From: Piscibacillus sp052246295
Lineage (GTDB): Bacteria > Bacillota > Bacilli > Bacillales > Alkalibacillaceae
Length of the DNA: 64,000 nt
Direction: 5' to 3' (one strand)
Assembly (NCBI GenBank): GCA_052246295.1
Contig: JBQQCO010000005.1
Shown here: positions 8,629 through 18,185 of the stretch, one piece after another
Position numbering within the stretch: position 1 is the stretch's first letter
How the letters are laid out: every line of letters starts with the position of its first letter
Made by a program: the position numbers and the translations under genes
The notes under the pieces: model-generated
Told to the model about the DNA's origin: nothing
The model's input: the letters and a program-made list of their open reading frames with translations, nothing else
Databases searched by the model: none

Positions 8629-9219
8629 TTATGGAGTTGTTTTCGTGCGTTGTACCATCCCAAATTTATAGACTAACCAAATAGATAAAATACTTAACCA
8701 GAATGTAAAGTATCCAATGTGGGACATATATTGATTTAATGAACCATAAATAGGCATCATACCGTAAACATAGTCAATCACATCATTATGTAATGTCCAT
8801 ATCGCTGCAATTACTACGTGAATTAATTCAATTTTATAAAAGGATGCATACATTAATCCTTGAATAGCCATAGCACCGTGGGAAACAATTAACATCAAAC
8901 CAGCTGGTGTTGTTTGACCAATTTCAATAAATGTTAGAATGTTCATTACAACTGCCCAAACTCCATATTTAAAGAGTGTTAACATAGCTAGAGCTTCAAA
9001 TAATTTATAATTCTTTCCCATTAAAAAACCAATTAATACGATTACAAAAAACAATGATGCAGTTGGACTGTCGGGTACAAATGGGATAAAGTGAGTCGGA
9101 GTTCTTACGAGTTGATACTCATACCATATGTAACCATAAATCGTACCTAATATATTAATAATTAATAGCAATATCAAAAACGTACGATCCATTAAAATAT
9201 ATTTTAGTTTAAATAACAT
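8629..9219 (-). CDS. ypjA: DUF1405 integral membrane protein YpjA
   Basis: This protein has about six hydrophobic segments and no soluble domain, fitting the DUF1405/YpjA family found next to the qcr genes in bacilli. Function is unknown. The start is the ATG at 9219, after AGGTGATT; the GTG at 9228 is part of the ribosome site. The product has 196 residues. It follows the palindrome that ends the qcr operon, so transcription may continue from qcrC by read-through. Confidence 0.85.
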   Translation of the reverse strand: MLFKLKYILMDRTFLILLLIINILGTIYGYIWYEYQLVRTPTHFIPFVPDSPTASLFFVIVLIGFLMGKNYKLFEALAMLTLFKYGVWAVVMNILTFIEIGQTTPAGLMLIVSHGAMAIQGLMYASFYKIELIHVVIAAIWTLHNDVIDYVYGMMPIYGSLNQYMSHIGYFTFWLSILSIWLVYKFGMVQRTKTTP

Positions 9220-9241
9220 AGTAATCACCTAATTATATTAA

Positions 9242-9273
9242 GAAAGCTGACTTGTGATCACAAGTCAGCTTTC
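9242..9273 (-). terminator. Perfect 32-base palindrome after qcrC
   Basis: GAAAGCTGACTTGTGA and its exact complement form a 16-bp arm palindrome directly after the qcrC stop. On the minus strand it is followed by TTAATATAATT, a weak U-tract. It is probably a terminator or attenuator for the qcrABC operon. Because the palindrome has no spacer, the hairpin must open a few bases to make a loop. Confidence 0.7.
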
Positions 9274-9284
9274 AATCAAATTTG

Positions 9285-10088
9285 TTACTCTTCTGAGTCT
9301 TCACCTTCACCTGCTGCAGCTTCATTCGTTTCTACAATGAATTCAGCAAGATTATTTAACTCTTCTTCTGTACCATCAAATTGATTCGCTGGCATTTCAC
9401 CAATACCATTTTGCGCGATATCCTTAATTTGATCGGCATTATAAGGAATCCCAACTAATGATGGACCTAAGCCCGGATTACCTTGTAAGGCATCACCATG
9501 ACAAGATAAACAGTTATTAGCGTATACTTCATAACCTGGATGTTCTTCATCGATTTCAACATCCGGCACTGCCTCTACTGAGTATTCAGCTCTTTCTTCC
9601 CAATCAACATGAGCTGCTGATTCATAAGTTAACCAAATAGTAGCTGCAACACCTAAGATCATTAAACCAGTCGCAATAGGACGCTTAGAAGGTTTACGTT
9701 CTGGTCCTACATCTAAGAATGGAGCTAATAATAGCGCACCAAACCCTAGACCTGGAATGACTACAGTACCAATAACAACATACTGTGCTGCCGCAAACTC
9801 ATATTTCAGTAATTCATAAAGGAATAAGAAATACCAGTCCGGTAATGGTATATAAGATGAATTATTTGGGTCGGCCTGTTGCTCTAATGGTGAAGGCGCA
9901 GCTGCTACTAAACATAAGAAACCAATTAAGAAGACAGCACCAACTAACCATTCTTTTAATAAGAAGTTAGGCCAAAAAGCTTCCGTTCTTCCAGGATATT
10001 CTGAGTAATCCTTTGGAATTTTGTTTCGACTTTCTTTATCAGGAACACGGGAGTCCCCGACGAACTTCATTCCTTTACCTCTTTGCAC
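9285..10088 (-). CDS. qcrC: Menaquinol:cytochrome c oxidoreductase, cytochrome b/c subunit QcrC
   Basis: QcrC is the fused subunit of the bacillar bc complex. Its N-terminal half resembles subunit IV of b6f, with three hydrophobic segments (about 45-62, 90-125 and 140-160). A cytochrome c domain follows, with the haem motif CLSCH near residue 193. The conserved MQRGKGMKFVGDSR start identifies a GTG start at 10088, eight bases after GGAGG. The acidic C-terminus (EGEDSEE) and many surface Asp/Glu fit an outward-facing domain. It is last in qcrA-qcrB-qcrC. Confidence 0.96.
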   Translation of the reverse strand: MQRGKGMKFVGDSRVPDKESRNKIPKDYSEYPGRTEAFWPNFLLKEWLVGAVFLIGFLCLVAAAPSPLEQQADPNNSSYIPLPDWYFLFLYELLKYEFAAAQYVVIGTVVIPGLGFGALLLAPFLDVGPERKPSKRPIATGLMILGVAATIWLTYESAAHVDWEERAEYSVEAVPDVEIDEEHPGYEVYANNCLSCHGDALQGNPGLGPSLVGIPYNADQIKDIAQNGIGEMPANQFDGTEEELNNLAEFIVETNEAAAGEGEDSEE

Positions 10089-10123
10089 TGTGTTCCCTCC
10101 TTTTCATGACATGGAATTAAATC

Positions 10124-10798
10124 TTATAGTGGTCCAGAAATACCTTGTCGTCTAATCATAATAAAGTGTGCACCCATTAGTGCAAACAGTGCTGCTGGTA
10201 AGAAGAATACGTGAATTGCAAAGAACCTTGCTAATGTCTTTGCACCTACAATTTCTGGATCACCAGCAAGTAGTGTTTTCAAATCTCCACCAATGTATGG
10301 AACACTTTCAGCAATTTCTAATCCTACTTGTGTTGCGAAGAATGCTTTGTTATCCCAAGGTAATAAATAACCTGTGAAACCTAAACCAAGCATTACAAAG
10401 AATAATAGTACACCTACAACCCAGTTTAATTCACGTGGTTTCTTATAAGCACCTTGGAAAAATACACGTAATGTATGTAAGAAAATCATTACGATTACAA
10501 CACTAGCTCCCCAGTGGTGCATACCTCTAACAATTTGTCCATGAGCGACTTGAGTCTGTAAGTATTTAACTGATTCCCATGCATTAACGATATCTGGAAC
10601 GTAGTACATTGTTAAGAACATACCAGATAAAACTTGGATCACAGTTACGAAAAACGTCAGTCCACCAAAACAGTATACGAACGCTGAGAAATGGTGAGCT
10701 GGGTTAACATGCTCTGGTACCTCATGGTCAGCGATATCTCGCCAAATAGGCGTAATATCTAATCGCTCATCAATCCAATCATACAACTTATGAAGCAT
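10124..10798 (-). CDS. qcrB: Menaquinol:cytochrome c oxidoreductase cytochrome b subunit QcrB
   Basis: QcrB is the cytochrome b6-type membrane subunit that holds the two b haems and oxidises menaquinol. It has 224 residues with four main membrane segments. Candidate haem-ligand histidines are in GMHHWGASVVIVMIFLH and in the last helix (FFAIHVFFLPAALFALMGAH). LNWVVGVLLFFVMLGLGFTGYLLPWD is the conserved quinol-site region. It lies three bases after qcrA and 35 before qcrC, in one operon. Confidence 0.97.
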   Translation of the reverse strand: MLHKLYDWIDERLDITPIWRDIADHEVPEHVNPAHHFSAFVYCFGGLTFFVTVIQVLSGMFLTMYYVPDIVNAWESVKYLQTQVAHGQIVRGMHHWGASVVIVMIFLHTLRVFFQGAYKKPRELNWVVGVLLFFVMLGLGFTGYLLPWDNKAFFATQVGLEIAESVPYIGGDLKTLLAGDPEIVGAKTLARFFAIHVFFLPAALFALMGAHFIMIRRQGISGPL

Positions 10799-10801
10799 CT
10801 A

Positions 10802-11311
10802 TTACGCCTCCTTTCTTGATTTCGCTTTACCTAGTAATAATCTTCCATCTTCAATCTTGTACTCATACGCATGTAATGGTTCTGTCGGTGGTGTATTAGG
10901 TAAGTTTTCACCGAGCTTGTTATATCGACCATCATGACATGGGCAGTAGAATTCATTTTGGAATTCTTCCTTAGCATTCCAGTCAACTACACATCCTAAG
11001 TGAGTACAAACAGGTGATAATGCAAGAATTTCATCATCTTCTGTTTTGAAGATCCATGCCGTACGGTCTACTTTAGACTCGTACCAACCATCAACCTGGT
11101 CGATAGAGAATGTTTTACGTTGTGGTTCGCTAGTAATCTCATCCACGTCCATTACATAAACAAAATCTGTTTCCTTCTGACCTTGAAGTAAAGGATCAAT
11201 CGCAAAACCAACCATCGGCGCAACCATAGCTGCTCCCATGAATCCTCCCACACCAGTTAGTGTGTAGTTTAAAAATTGTCGACGCGAAACTTGGTTTTTC
11301 TTATCAGTCAT
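10802..11311 (-). CDS. qcrA: Menaquinol:cytochrome c oxidoreductase Rieske subunit QcrA
   Basis: QcrA is the Rieske [2Fe-2S] protein that accepts electrons from menaquinol. The cluster boxes are CTHLGC and CPCHDGRY, the two Cys-x-His pairs. The N-terminus SRRQFLNYTLTGVGGFMGAA is a twin-arginine-type signal anchor. The start is the ATG at 11311 (GGGGGG upstream), giving 169 residues and placing the SRRQF motif near residue 9. It is first in the operon, behind a good sigma-A promoter at 11385-11413. Confidence 0.96.
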   Translation of the reverse strand: MTDKKNQVSRRQFLNYTLTGVGGFMGAAMVAPMVGFAIDPLLQGQKETDFVYVMDVDEITSEPQRKTFSIDQVDGWYESKVDRTAWIFKTEDDEILALSPVCTHLGCVVDWNAKEEFQNEFYCPCHDGRYNKLGENLPNTPPTEPLHAYEYKIEDGRLLLGKAKSRKEA

Positions 11312-11384
11312 GTCTTTCCCCCCTCTATTCATCAATTACAACGAACAGGGTATTGATGATACACATATTTATTAGGACAATACA

Positions 11385-11413
11385 ATGATAGCGTAATCCT
11401 GAAAAGCGGTCAA
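11385..11413 (-). promoter_or_regulatory. Sigma-A promoter for qcrABC
   Basis: On the minus strand TTGACC (11413-11408), a 17-base spacer, then TATCAT (11390-11385), about 70 bases before the qcrA start. The match to the vegetative consensus is five of six at -35 and good at -10. Confidence 0.7.
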
Positions 11414-11421
11414 TAAAAACC

Positions 11422-11442
11422 ACATTTTAGATGAAAAAATGT
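11422..11442 (-). terminator. Weak hairpin after ypiF
   Basis: ACATTTT and AAAATGT form a seven-base-pair AT-rich stem with a seven-base loop just after the ypiF stop. It is followed on the minus strand by GGTTTTTATT. It may partly end the aro-ypi transcript before the qcrA promoter. The stem is weak, so read-through is likely. Confidence 0.4.
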
Positions 11443-11447
11443 CATAA

Positions 11448-11915
11448 TTAATCGGACCAGCTATCTTGGATTAGCATTTTAATTTCTTGGACTTGAGATT
11501 GGATAAATTGTTGAGCCTCTTGTTGATTCAAGTCCGGAGCACTCATTCCAGGAAGCCATATCAACTCTGCATCTACATCTCGGTCAATCTTTCTCATCTT
11601 ACTATCTGAAGTTATGAGAAAAGTATACTTGAAAGGTTGTTGATTAATATGATTGACAAAACCTTTCAACCTAGCTTTTTCTTCTTCAAGTATTTTGTCT
11701 GTTTTCAAGTAGTAATATTCAGGTAAAACAAAAACTCGTCCTTTTAATTCACCTTCAATTTGATTAACATAAAGTTTTATTAATTCCTTCTGAGTTGATA
11801 ATTGTATTAAATCTTGGTCCGTATTAAATGAATAAGGTATGATCGGTAAAATGGCAGTATCAATATACTCCTTAGCTTGAACATACTGTTTAATGTCTGA
11901 GCTTTGATATTTCAT
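11448..11915 (-). CDS. ypiF: DUF2487 protein YpiF
   Basis: A 155-residue soluble protein of the YpiF/DUF2487 family, conserved between ypiB and qcrA in bacilli. The MKYQSSDIKQY start, KGRVFVLPEYYYLK and the central LIWLPG segment are family-like. No catalytic motif is seen and the function is not known. It ends the ypiA-ypiB-ypiF group, with AGGAG upstream of the ATG. Confidence 0.85.
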   Translation of the reverse strand: MKYQSSDIKQYVQAKEYIDTAILPIIPYSFNTDQDLIQLSTQKELIKLYVNQIEGELKGRVFVLPEYYYLKTDKILEEEKARLKGFVNHINQQPFKYTFLITSDSKMRKIDRDVDAELIWLPGMSAPDLNQQEAQQFIQSQVQEIKMLIQDSWSD

Positions 11916-11928
11916 GTTAAAACTCCTA

Positions 11929-12483
11929 TTAAGATTTGTATTTTCTTTTTTCTTTTAATTTATTTAATTTTTCACTCCATTTATTAAATGAGTGAACATC
12001 TCCAGAGTCTAAAGCAGCATCGATCTTACTTTTTAGTAAATGTATTTCTGATAGACGAGATGATTCTTCTATAAAGCGTTCTAATAATATATAATCGTCA
12101 TTTTCTAAATAATAATCATCAGGTAAATATGGGTTATCTTCCAACACTTTTGCGTATTCGATTGATTGCCTATTTCCTTCAAACTTTACTTCTATATATA
12201 GTTTTTCATCGGGATTTAGTCTAATATCGTGAAACGCCTTATCTACATCTGTTGTAACCACATGATCCTTATAGTATCTAAACGGACGTTTTTCATCATC
12301 GTCAGTTGCGATTATTATACTACGTGGACACAAATGAGCTTCAAAAATAAAGTGTACGTTCTTGAGTATATTTTCTCGCTTCAGCATATACTCAAGTAAC
12401 CAAACCATTTCTCTTCTTTCTGTCTTAAAATTGTCCAAGTACCAATTAATAAAGAGCCTTTTTTGATTTGTCGTAACACCCAT
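11929..12483 (-). CDS. ypiB: UPF0302 family protein YpiB
   Basis: The 184-residue product fits the YpiB (UPF0302) family: an N-terminal FINWYLDNF helix and LLEYML segment, a middle beta-rich portion, and a lysine/leucine-rich C-terminal helix (IHLLKSKIDAALD...KLNKLKEKRK). Biochemical function is not established. The gene lies 14 bases after ypiA with AGGGTGAAG before its ATG. It is conserved in the aroE-ypiA-ypiB-ypiF-qcrA order. Confidence 0.87.
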   Translation of the reverse strand: MGVTTNQKRLFINWYLDNFKTERREMVWLLEYMLKRENILKNVHFIFEAHLCPRSIIIATDDDEKRPFRYYKDHVVTTDVDKAFHDIRLNPDEKLYIEVKFEGNRQSIEYAKVLEDNPYLPDDYYLENDDYILLERFIEESSRLSEIHLLKSKIDAALDSGDVHSFNKWSEKLNKLKEKRKYKS

Positions 12484-12497
12484 ATCTTCACCCTCTT

Positions 12498-13754
12498 TTA
12501 GATTCCACCCTGCAAACGATGAATAAACTCTTTGGTGTCATGATCTTCAGGGTTTTGTTTTAAGTAAGACTTTAATAACTTTATCGCTTGTTCCATTTGA
12601 CCATCTTCAATAAGGAAGTAACCATATTCTTTCAAGAAATCGGCATCATTATGATAAGTCAATTGTGCTTTTTCATAAAATTTCTTAGCCTTATCAAACT
12701 CTTCTAGTTCGTTAAAGACTTGTCCTGCTTTCCAATCAAGAATTTCTGGGTAAGGTTCAAATTTCATAAGTTCCTCAACAAGTTTCTTAGCATCTTCCCA
12801 ATTCTCATGTGCTTCATAAATAGAGTATAATTCTGAAATTGCTTTTTCATGGCTTGGATCCAATGCTATGGCTTCTTTTAAGTTACTTTTTGCTTCTTCT
12901 ATATTATTTTGTTTCAATTCTAGTTGAGCTAAACTAATGTACATGTCAATATTGTACTCATCTTTCTTCATACCCTGATTTAATACGTCTTTTGCAGAAT
13001 CTAATAATCCCTCTTCCTCGTAGGCCTTTGCTAAATAAGGGTAAACACTGGTGTAATCTGGATCTAAGTCAATAAGGTCATTCCAAGCTTTAATAGAAAT
13101 ATCATATCTGGCTAATTGATATGCTGTATACCCATACTTAAACAATTGATCAGGTTCTTTCAACTCTAGCTCTTGATAAAATGTTAAGGCATTTTCCCAT
13201 TGACCAACTGATGCATAGGACTCTGCTAATCTTTCGTGAATATTAACAAATGGGAATTCCCCTTCATGTGACTCTAACATCTCATAATGCTCTAAAGCTT
13301 TGTGAAATTCACCGTTATGAAAGGCTAATTCTGCTATGCCAAAGTCGATATAATAATTTTCAGGTTGTAATTCTTTGGCTTGCATAAGTTTCTGCTCTGC
13401 TACTTCGCTTAACCCTTGTGACTGATAAATATCTGCAAGAATCATTAAGGCATTGATATATTCTGGGTCGTCAGGCTCAATACTCTCAATTAATTCAAGC
13501 GCTTCAGTATCCATCTCTAAATCGATATAAATATCTGCTAATTGGAATTTTATTTGATGGTCATTAGGATAGGTTCGATGTAATTCTTCAAATAACCTCC
13601 TGGCTTCTTCAAGAAACCCCCATTGTTGTAATAATTCCGCTACTGAAAATTGTTCTTGTTCACTGATTTCACTCGCATGTTCCATTAAATGGTTAACCGC
13701 TTCATTTACATTGCCAGCATCATATAGATCTAATGCTTCTGCTATGGGATCCAT
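12498..13754 (-). CDS. ypiA: Tetratricopeptide-repeat protein YpiA
   Basis: An almost entirely TPR-built protein of 418 residues. Repeats with the usual W/L-G-Y-A-F-A-P pattern recur about every 34 residues (for example ELQPENYYIDFGIAELAFH and ALDPSHEKAISELYSIYEA). No enzymatic domain is present, so it probably scaffolds protein contacts. The start is the ATG at 13754, seven bases after GGAGGAG. Composition is strongly acidic. It is translated directly after aroE, and its role is unknown. Confidence 0.9.
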   Translation of the reverse strand: MDPIAEALDLYDAGNVNEAVNHLMEHASEISEQEQFSVAELLQQWGFLEEARRLFEELHRTYPNDHQIKFQLADIYIDLEMDTEALELIESIEPDDPEYINALMILADIYQSQGLSEVAEQKLMQAKELQPENYYIDFGIAELAFHNGEFHKALEHYEMLESHEGEFPFVNIHERLAESYASVGQWENALTFYQELELKEPDQLFKYGYTAYQLARYDISIKAWNDLIDLDPDYTSVYPYLAKAYEEEGLLDSAKDVLNQGMKKDEYNIDMYISLAQLELKQNNIEEAKSNLKEAIALDPSHEKAISELYSIYEAHENWEDAKKLVEELMKFEPYPEILDWKAGQVFNELEEFDKAKKFYEKAQLTYHNDADFLKEYGYFLIEDGQMEQAIKLLKSYLKQNPEDHDTKEFIHRLQGGI

Positions 13755-13778
13755 TATTTCTCCTCCTGCCATAAATGA

Positions 13779-15059
13779 TTATTTCAAAATCGATGTTAAA
13801 TCATCGAAAAAATTTGGATAAGACACTTTAATGCAATCACTATCCTTAATGGTTACAGGTGTCCTAGTTATTAATGAGGCAATAGCCGCCATCATTGCAA
13901 TTCTGTGATCACCAAACGCTTTAATGTCTGCCCCGTTAAGTGGGTGACCTCCCTCTACGACTATACCATCATTTATCTCTTTTATTTTTGCACCAAAACT
14001 CTTTAACGTATTAACCGTTGTATTTATTCGGTCTGATTCTTTATGCCGAAGCTCCTCAATGTGATTTATAGTCATAGAACCGTTCACTTGTGTGGCAACC
14101 AAAGCTAATAAGGGGACTTCATCTATAAACTTGGCAATTTCATGCTCATCAATTTTAATTGGTACTAAACTCTCTGTATAACGAACATGAATATGACCTA
14201 TAGGCTCATCACCTTCATAACTAGTTATTTCAGTTTCTATATTTGCACCCATTCTTTTTAACACATCTATAAAACCAGTTCTTGTGGGGTTTAAACCAAC
14301 ATTCTGTATTGTAACTTCACTTCCCGGTGTTATAGTTGCCCCGGCCAGCCAAAATGAAGCTGATGAAATATCGCCAGGTACATATACATTAGAACCCTTC
14401 AAATCTTGTAAACCCTCAATTGTAATGTTATTACCTTTTCTTTGAATAGACGCTCCGAAGATTGGTAACATACGCTCAGTATGATCACGTGTAATATTAG
14501 GTTCAATGACGGTAGTATTGCCTTCTGTTAAAAGACCAGCAAATAAAATAGCTGATTTCACTTGAGCACTATCAACTGGTAGTTTATATGTAATTGGATT
14601 AAGCTTCTTACCCTTTATATTCATAGGTAATGTCCCGTTACTTGAATCGATTAATGCTCCCATGTCAGCTAATGGATCTATTACTCGGTTCATAGGTCTT
14701 CGGCTTAAGGAGTCATCACCTACCAATTTCGATTCAAAAGGTAACGTTGATAGGATTCCACTCAATAATCTAACAGTTGTTCCCGAATTGCCCATATCAA
14801 GCTCATTTTTGGGTGGTGTAAAATGTTGTACTCCCTTCCCTAGTATCCTAATTGCATGATCTTTTTTTTCAATTTGAACATCCATCTCTTGAAAGGCTTT
14901 AATAGTTCTAAAACTATCCTCTGATTGTAAGAAATTATAAACATTTGTCTCTCCCTTTGAGATTGCACCCAGCATGATGGATCGATGGGAGATAGATTTA
15001 TCCCCTGGTACTTCTATTGTGCCTTTTAAAGCCCCTTGTTTATTTATTAACGTTTTCAT
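13779..15059 (-). CDS. aroE: 3-phosphoshikimate 1-carboxyvinyltransferase (EPSP synthase)
   Basis: This enzyme joins phosphoenolpyruvate to shikimate-3-phosphate (B. subtilis aroE; aroA elsewhere). Seen are GDKSISHRSIMLGAIS, LDMGNSGTTVRLLSG, RRPMNRV, the DEVPLLALVA loop, RHKESDR and GDHRIAMMAAIA. At 426 residues it is full length. The GNSGTT sequence in place of GNAGT(A/T) resembles class II, naturally glyphosate-tolerant enzymes; this is inference. It follows aroB by 13 bases; the usual aroH, trp, hisC and tyrA genes do not lie between them. Confidence 0.96.
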   Translation of the reverse strand: MKTLINKQGALKGTIEVPGDKSISHRSIMLGAISKGETNVYNFLQSEDSFRTIKAFQEMDVQIEKKDHAIRILGKGVQHFTPPKNELDMGNSGTTVRLLSGILSTLPFESKLVGDDSLSRRPMNRVIDPLADMGALIDSSNGTLPMNIKGKKLNPITYKLPVDSAQVKSAILFAGLLTEGNTTVIEPNITRDHTERMLPIFGASIQRKGNNITIEGLQDLKGSNVYVPGDISSASFWLAGATITPGSEVTIQNVGLNPTRTGFIDVLKRMGANIETEITSYEGDEPIGHIHVRYTESLVPIKIDEHEIAKFIDEVPLLALVATQVNGSMTINHIEELRHKESDRINTTVNTLKSFGAKIKEINDGIVVEGGHPLNGADIKAFGDHRIAMMAAIASLITRTPVTIKDSDCIKVSYPNFFDDLTSILK

Positions 15060-15072
15060 TTACTTCATTCCC

Positions 15073-16152
15073 TTAGTACATCTTTTCCATAAACCCAATT
15101 AAATATTGCCTTATTTCATTAGGTTTTAATTGTTGTACGAATGGACTACCGACATCTTTTAAAAGTACGAAGTGAATATGTTGGTTCACTGTCTTTTTAT
15201 CATTAGTCATCTTCTTTAATAATAAATCAATGTCCTGTTCTGAAATAATATCTATTGGGTAATTTAAATGTTTAATCCATTGCAATAAGTCTTCTGTCAA
15301 GAACTTACCGTGTAAGCCTTGTAATTGTTCTGAAGTATATAAAGAAAATAACATACCATACATGACACATTCCCCATGTGTATGAGAAGTAATCGCTTCG
15401 ATAGCATGACCTAACGTATGACCTAAATTAAGATACTTCCTAATATTAGATTCTTTTTCGTCTTGCTCTACTATTTGTTGTTTTACCTTGATTGAATCAA
15501 TTAATAAATCGTCAAAGTTATTAGTAGTTAAATCAATCCTGTTCTCCATTCTTTGCCTGATATAATCTAATAAGTGATGTTTTGATAAAAATCCATGCTT
15601 AACCATCTCAGCAAAACCCGACCGAACTTCTTTTTCAGGTAAAGAAAATAGTGTTTCAGTGTCATAAACTATAAAATCAGGTGCGTAGAAGTTTCCAAGG
15701 ACATTTTTTGTTTTTCCTAAATTAATGGCCACTTTTCCACCTACACTGCTATCATGAGCAAGTAATGTTGTTGGTGCTTGAATAAACGAAATACCTCTCA
15801 TATAAGTTGAAGCAACAAAACCAGCTAAATCCCCGACTACTCCACCACCTAAAGCAATGATGGCGGAATGTCGATCTGCATTCTCTTTTAAAAGAAATTG
15901 TTGAAGTTTTTCATAAACAGTTAATGATTTAGATGCTTCACCTGGTTTAACAGTATATGACTTTACAACAAATGATTTTTCCAAGCTAACAAGAATATCA
16001 TCCAAGTAATACTTTGATACATTTTCATCCGTAACAACAAAAACTTGGCTGTAGCTTTTACCTTTTAGGAAATATGAAAATTGATGCCTGATCCCTTTCC
16101 CCACGTAAATAGGATAAGGTCTTTCACTTGAATTCACAATAATCTGTTTCAT
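15073..16152 (-). CDS. aroB: 3-dehydroquinate synthase AroB
   Basis: AroB turns DAHP into dehydroquinate using NAD+ and zinc. GGGVVGDLAGFVASTYMRG is the NAD-binding loop and TTLLAHDSSVGGKVAINLG the substrate site. The metal ligands fit the glutamate of RSGFAEMVKHG and the histidines of GHTLGHAIEA and HGECV. Length 359 is normal. The ATG overlaps the aroF stop by one base (TAATG). Confidence 0.96.
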   Translation of the reverse strand: MKQIIVNSSERPYPIYVGKGIRHQFSYFLKGKSYSQVFVVTDENVSKYYLDDILVSLEKSFVVKSYTVKPGEASKSLTVYEKLQQFLLKENADRHSAIIALGGGVVGDLAGFVASTYMRGISFIQAPTTLLAHDSSVGGKVAINLGKTKNVLGNFYAPDFIVYDTETLFSLPEKEVRSGFAEMVKHGFLSKHHLLDYIRQRMENRIDLTTNNFDDLLIDSIKVKQQIVEQDEKESNIRKYLNLGHTLGHAIEAITSHTHGECVMYGMLFSLYTSEQLQGLHGKFLTEDLLQWIKHLNYPIDIISEQDIDLLLKKMTNDKKTVNQHIHFVLLKDVGSPFVQQLKPNEIRQYLIGFMEKMY

Positions 16153-17318
16153 TAAAAATGAAGAATCCTTTCTCTATGCTTTTTAACCTCTTCTTTTAAT
16201 TGATTAATCGTATCTGATGTGAACTGTTCTAAAAGGGCGTTAGCGACCTCCCAGGCAACTATATGTTCCATGACAACTGAAGCAGCAGGTACAGCACATG
16301 AATCTGATCTTTCAATACTAGCCTGGAAAGGTTTTTTCGTATCAACATCGACACTATTTAGAGGTTTATATAACGTTGGGATGGGTTTCATAACCCCTTT
16401 TACTATTATAGGCATGCCAGTTGTCATACCACCTTCAAAACCGCCTAATCGATTCGTCTTTCGATAATAACCTTTATCCTCGTCATATGCAATTTCATCA
16501 TGCGTCTCACTTCCACGACGATTAGCCGCGTCAAACCCAACGCCAAACTCTACACCTTTAAAAGCATTAATACTCATAACACTTCCAGCAATGCGTCCGT
16601 CTAACTTTCGATCATAGTGGACATGGGATCCAAGGCCAGCCGGAACACCTTCGACGTGTACTTCTACAACACCACCAATTGAATCTCCATCTTTTTTAGC
16701 TTGGTCGATCTGATCCATCATATCTTGTTCTTTGCTCTTATCTAATGTTCTTACAGGAGACTCGTTCGAAATATCCTTCTTCTCTTCTATCGTTAAAAGG
16801 GGCTGGTCTTCAGCTTCTATATTATAAATTTTCTTAACATAACCTAAAACATCAATGCCTACTTCTCTTAGGATTGTTTTAGCAACGGCACCAGCTGCCA
16901 CTCGAGCAGCCGTTTCCCTTGCAGAAGACCTCTCTAGGACGTTTCTCATATCTCGATGACCATACTTCAAAGCACCATTTAAATCAGCGTGCCCAGGACG
17001 TGGTTTGGTGATTTGACGTTTGATTTCCGTTTCATCATCAATCGGATCTTCACCCATAATATGAGTCCAATGTTTGAAATCGTCGTTAGAGATGACAAGG
17101 CTAATTGGTGAGCCTAGCGTATAACCATGGCGAACACCACTCGTAATATCAACCAAATCTTTTTCGATTTTCATGCGTCTGCCCCTACCATAACCTCCTT
17201 GCCTACGAATTAATGACTCATTGATATGATCTTTCAATAAATTCATTTGTGCTGGTACACCTTCAATAATCGTAGTCAATTGTTTACCATGTGATTCTCC
17301 AGCCGTTAAATATCGCAT
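16152..17318 (-). CDS. aroF: Chorismate synthase AroF
   Basis: AroF (AroC elsewhere) makes chorismate from EPSP using reduced FMN. Signatures are GESHGKQL at the start, RPGHADLNGALKYGHRD and RSSARETAARVAAGA. The second ATG at 17318 gives MRYLTAGESHG, the conserved beginning, with GAGGTG five bases upstream; the ATG at 17321 lies too close. The product has 388 residues. It follows cheR by 13 bases and is coupled to aroB. Confidence 0.97.
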   Translation of the reverse strand: MRYLTAGESHGKQLTTIIEGVPAQMNLLKDHINESLIRRQGGYGRGRRMKIEKDLVDITSGVRHGYTLGSPISLVISNDDFKHWTHIMGEDPIDDETEIKRQITKPRPGHADLNGALKYGHRDMRNVLERSSARETAARVAAGAVAKTILREVGIDVLGYVKKIYNIEAEDQPLLTIEEKKDISNESPVRTLDKSKEQDMMDQIDQAKKDGDSIGGVVEVHVEGVPAGLGSHVHYDRKLDGRIAGSVMSINAFKGVEFGVGFDAANRRGSETHDEIAYDEDKGYYRKTNRLGGFEGGMTTGMPIIVKGVMKPIPTLYKPLNSVDVDTKKPFQASIERSDSCAVPAASVVMEHIVAWEVANALLEQFTSDTINQLKEEVKKHRERILHF

Positions 17319-17331
17319 CATGACACCTCAA

Positions 17332-18105
17332 CTAATTTAATTTTTTATAGAAGAATGTTTTAATTGGTTCAAAATTATGGTCTTTCGGTCTAAATAACTG
17401 CTCTGTACTGCCTACAAATAAAACCCCATTCGATGATAATGATTTATTAAATTTATGATATACACTTATTTTAGCTTGTTCAGTAAAGTAGATTAAAACG
17501 TTACGACAAACAATTAAATCAAATGACTGTTCATACTCATCCTCTAAAAGATTATGTTTCTTAAAATGAACAGTTTTTTTAATGTCTTCGGATATTACAT
17601 ATGTAGAATTTGTCTTTTTAAAAAAACGTTCCCGTTTGTCTTTAGGGGTTTCATCAAGAGACCGTTCAGAATATACGCCTACTTTTGCTTGTTCAATTGC
17701 TTCTTCATCTATATCAGTTGCTAAAATAGAAATATCTTTCAAATCATAGAAATCACTTAACATCATAGCAATCGTATAAGGTTCTTCCCCAGTTGAACAC
17801 GCTGCACTCCAAACTTTAATATTCTTTTTCCCACTCATAATTCCTAGTAAGATATCCTTTTTTAAAATTTCCCACCGATTATAATTTCTATAAAAATGAG
17901 AAACGTTAATTGTAATCCGGTTCATAAATTCTTTCATAAGCTTGTGATCTTTTTTAAGGGCTTGATAATAGTCTTGAAAATTATTATATGAACGTCTCTC
18001 TCTTAATGACGTTAGTCTTCTTTTCATTTGCTTTTCCTTATAGAGGCTTAAATCTACTCCAACATCTTTATAAATCCATTTAATAAATGATTGGTAATCA
18101 TCCAT
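17332..18105 (-). CDS. cheR: Chemotaxis protein methyltransferase CheR
   Basis: CheR methylates glutamates of chemoreceptors with S-adenosylmethionine for adaptation. The N-terminal helical domain (YKEKQMKRRLTSLRERR) is followed by the SAM fold with WSAACSTGEEPYTIAM, ATDIDEEAIEQAK and DLIVCRNVLIYF. I place the start at the ATG at 18105 (AGAGGAG nine bases upstream), giving 257 residues. It implies a motile cell. It sits between ndk and aroF, as in B. subtilis. Confidence 0.95.
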   Translation of the reverse strand: MDDYQSFIKWIYKDVGVDLSLYKEKQMKRRLTSLRERRSYNNFQDYYQALKKDHKLMKEFMNRITINVSHFYRNYNRWEILKKDILLGIMSGKKNIKVWSAACSTGEEPYTIAMMLSDFYDLKDISILATDIDEEAIEQAKVGVYSERSLDETPKDKRERFFKKTNSTYVISEDIKKTVHFKKHNLLEDEYEQSFDLIVCRNVLIYFTEQAKISVYHKFNKSLSSNGVLFVGSTEQLFRPKDHNFEPIKTFFYKKLN

Positions 18106-18185
18106 TCCCCAACTCTCCTCTTTATCCATCTATTACTATTATAAAAAATGTCGAATACTAAGGCTATTATTTTGAATAAAATAAG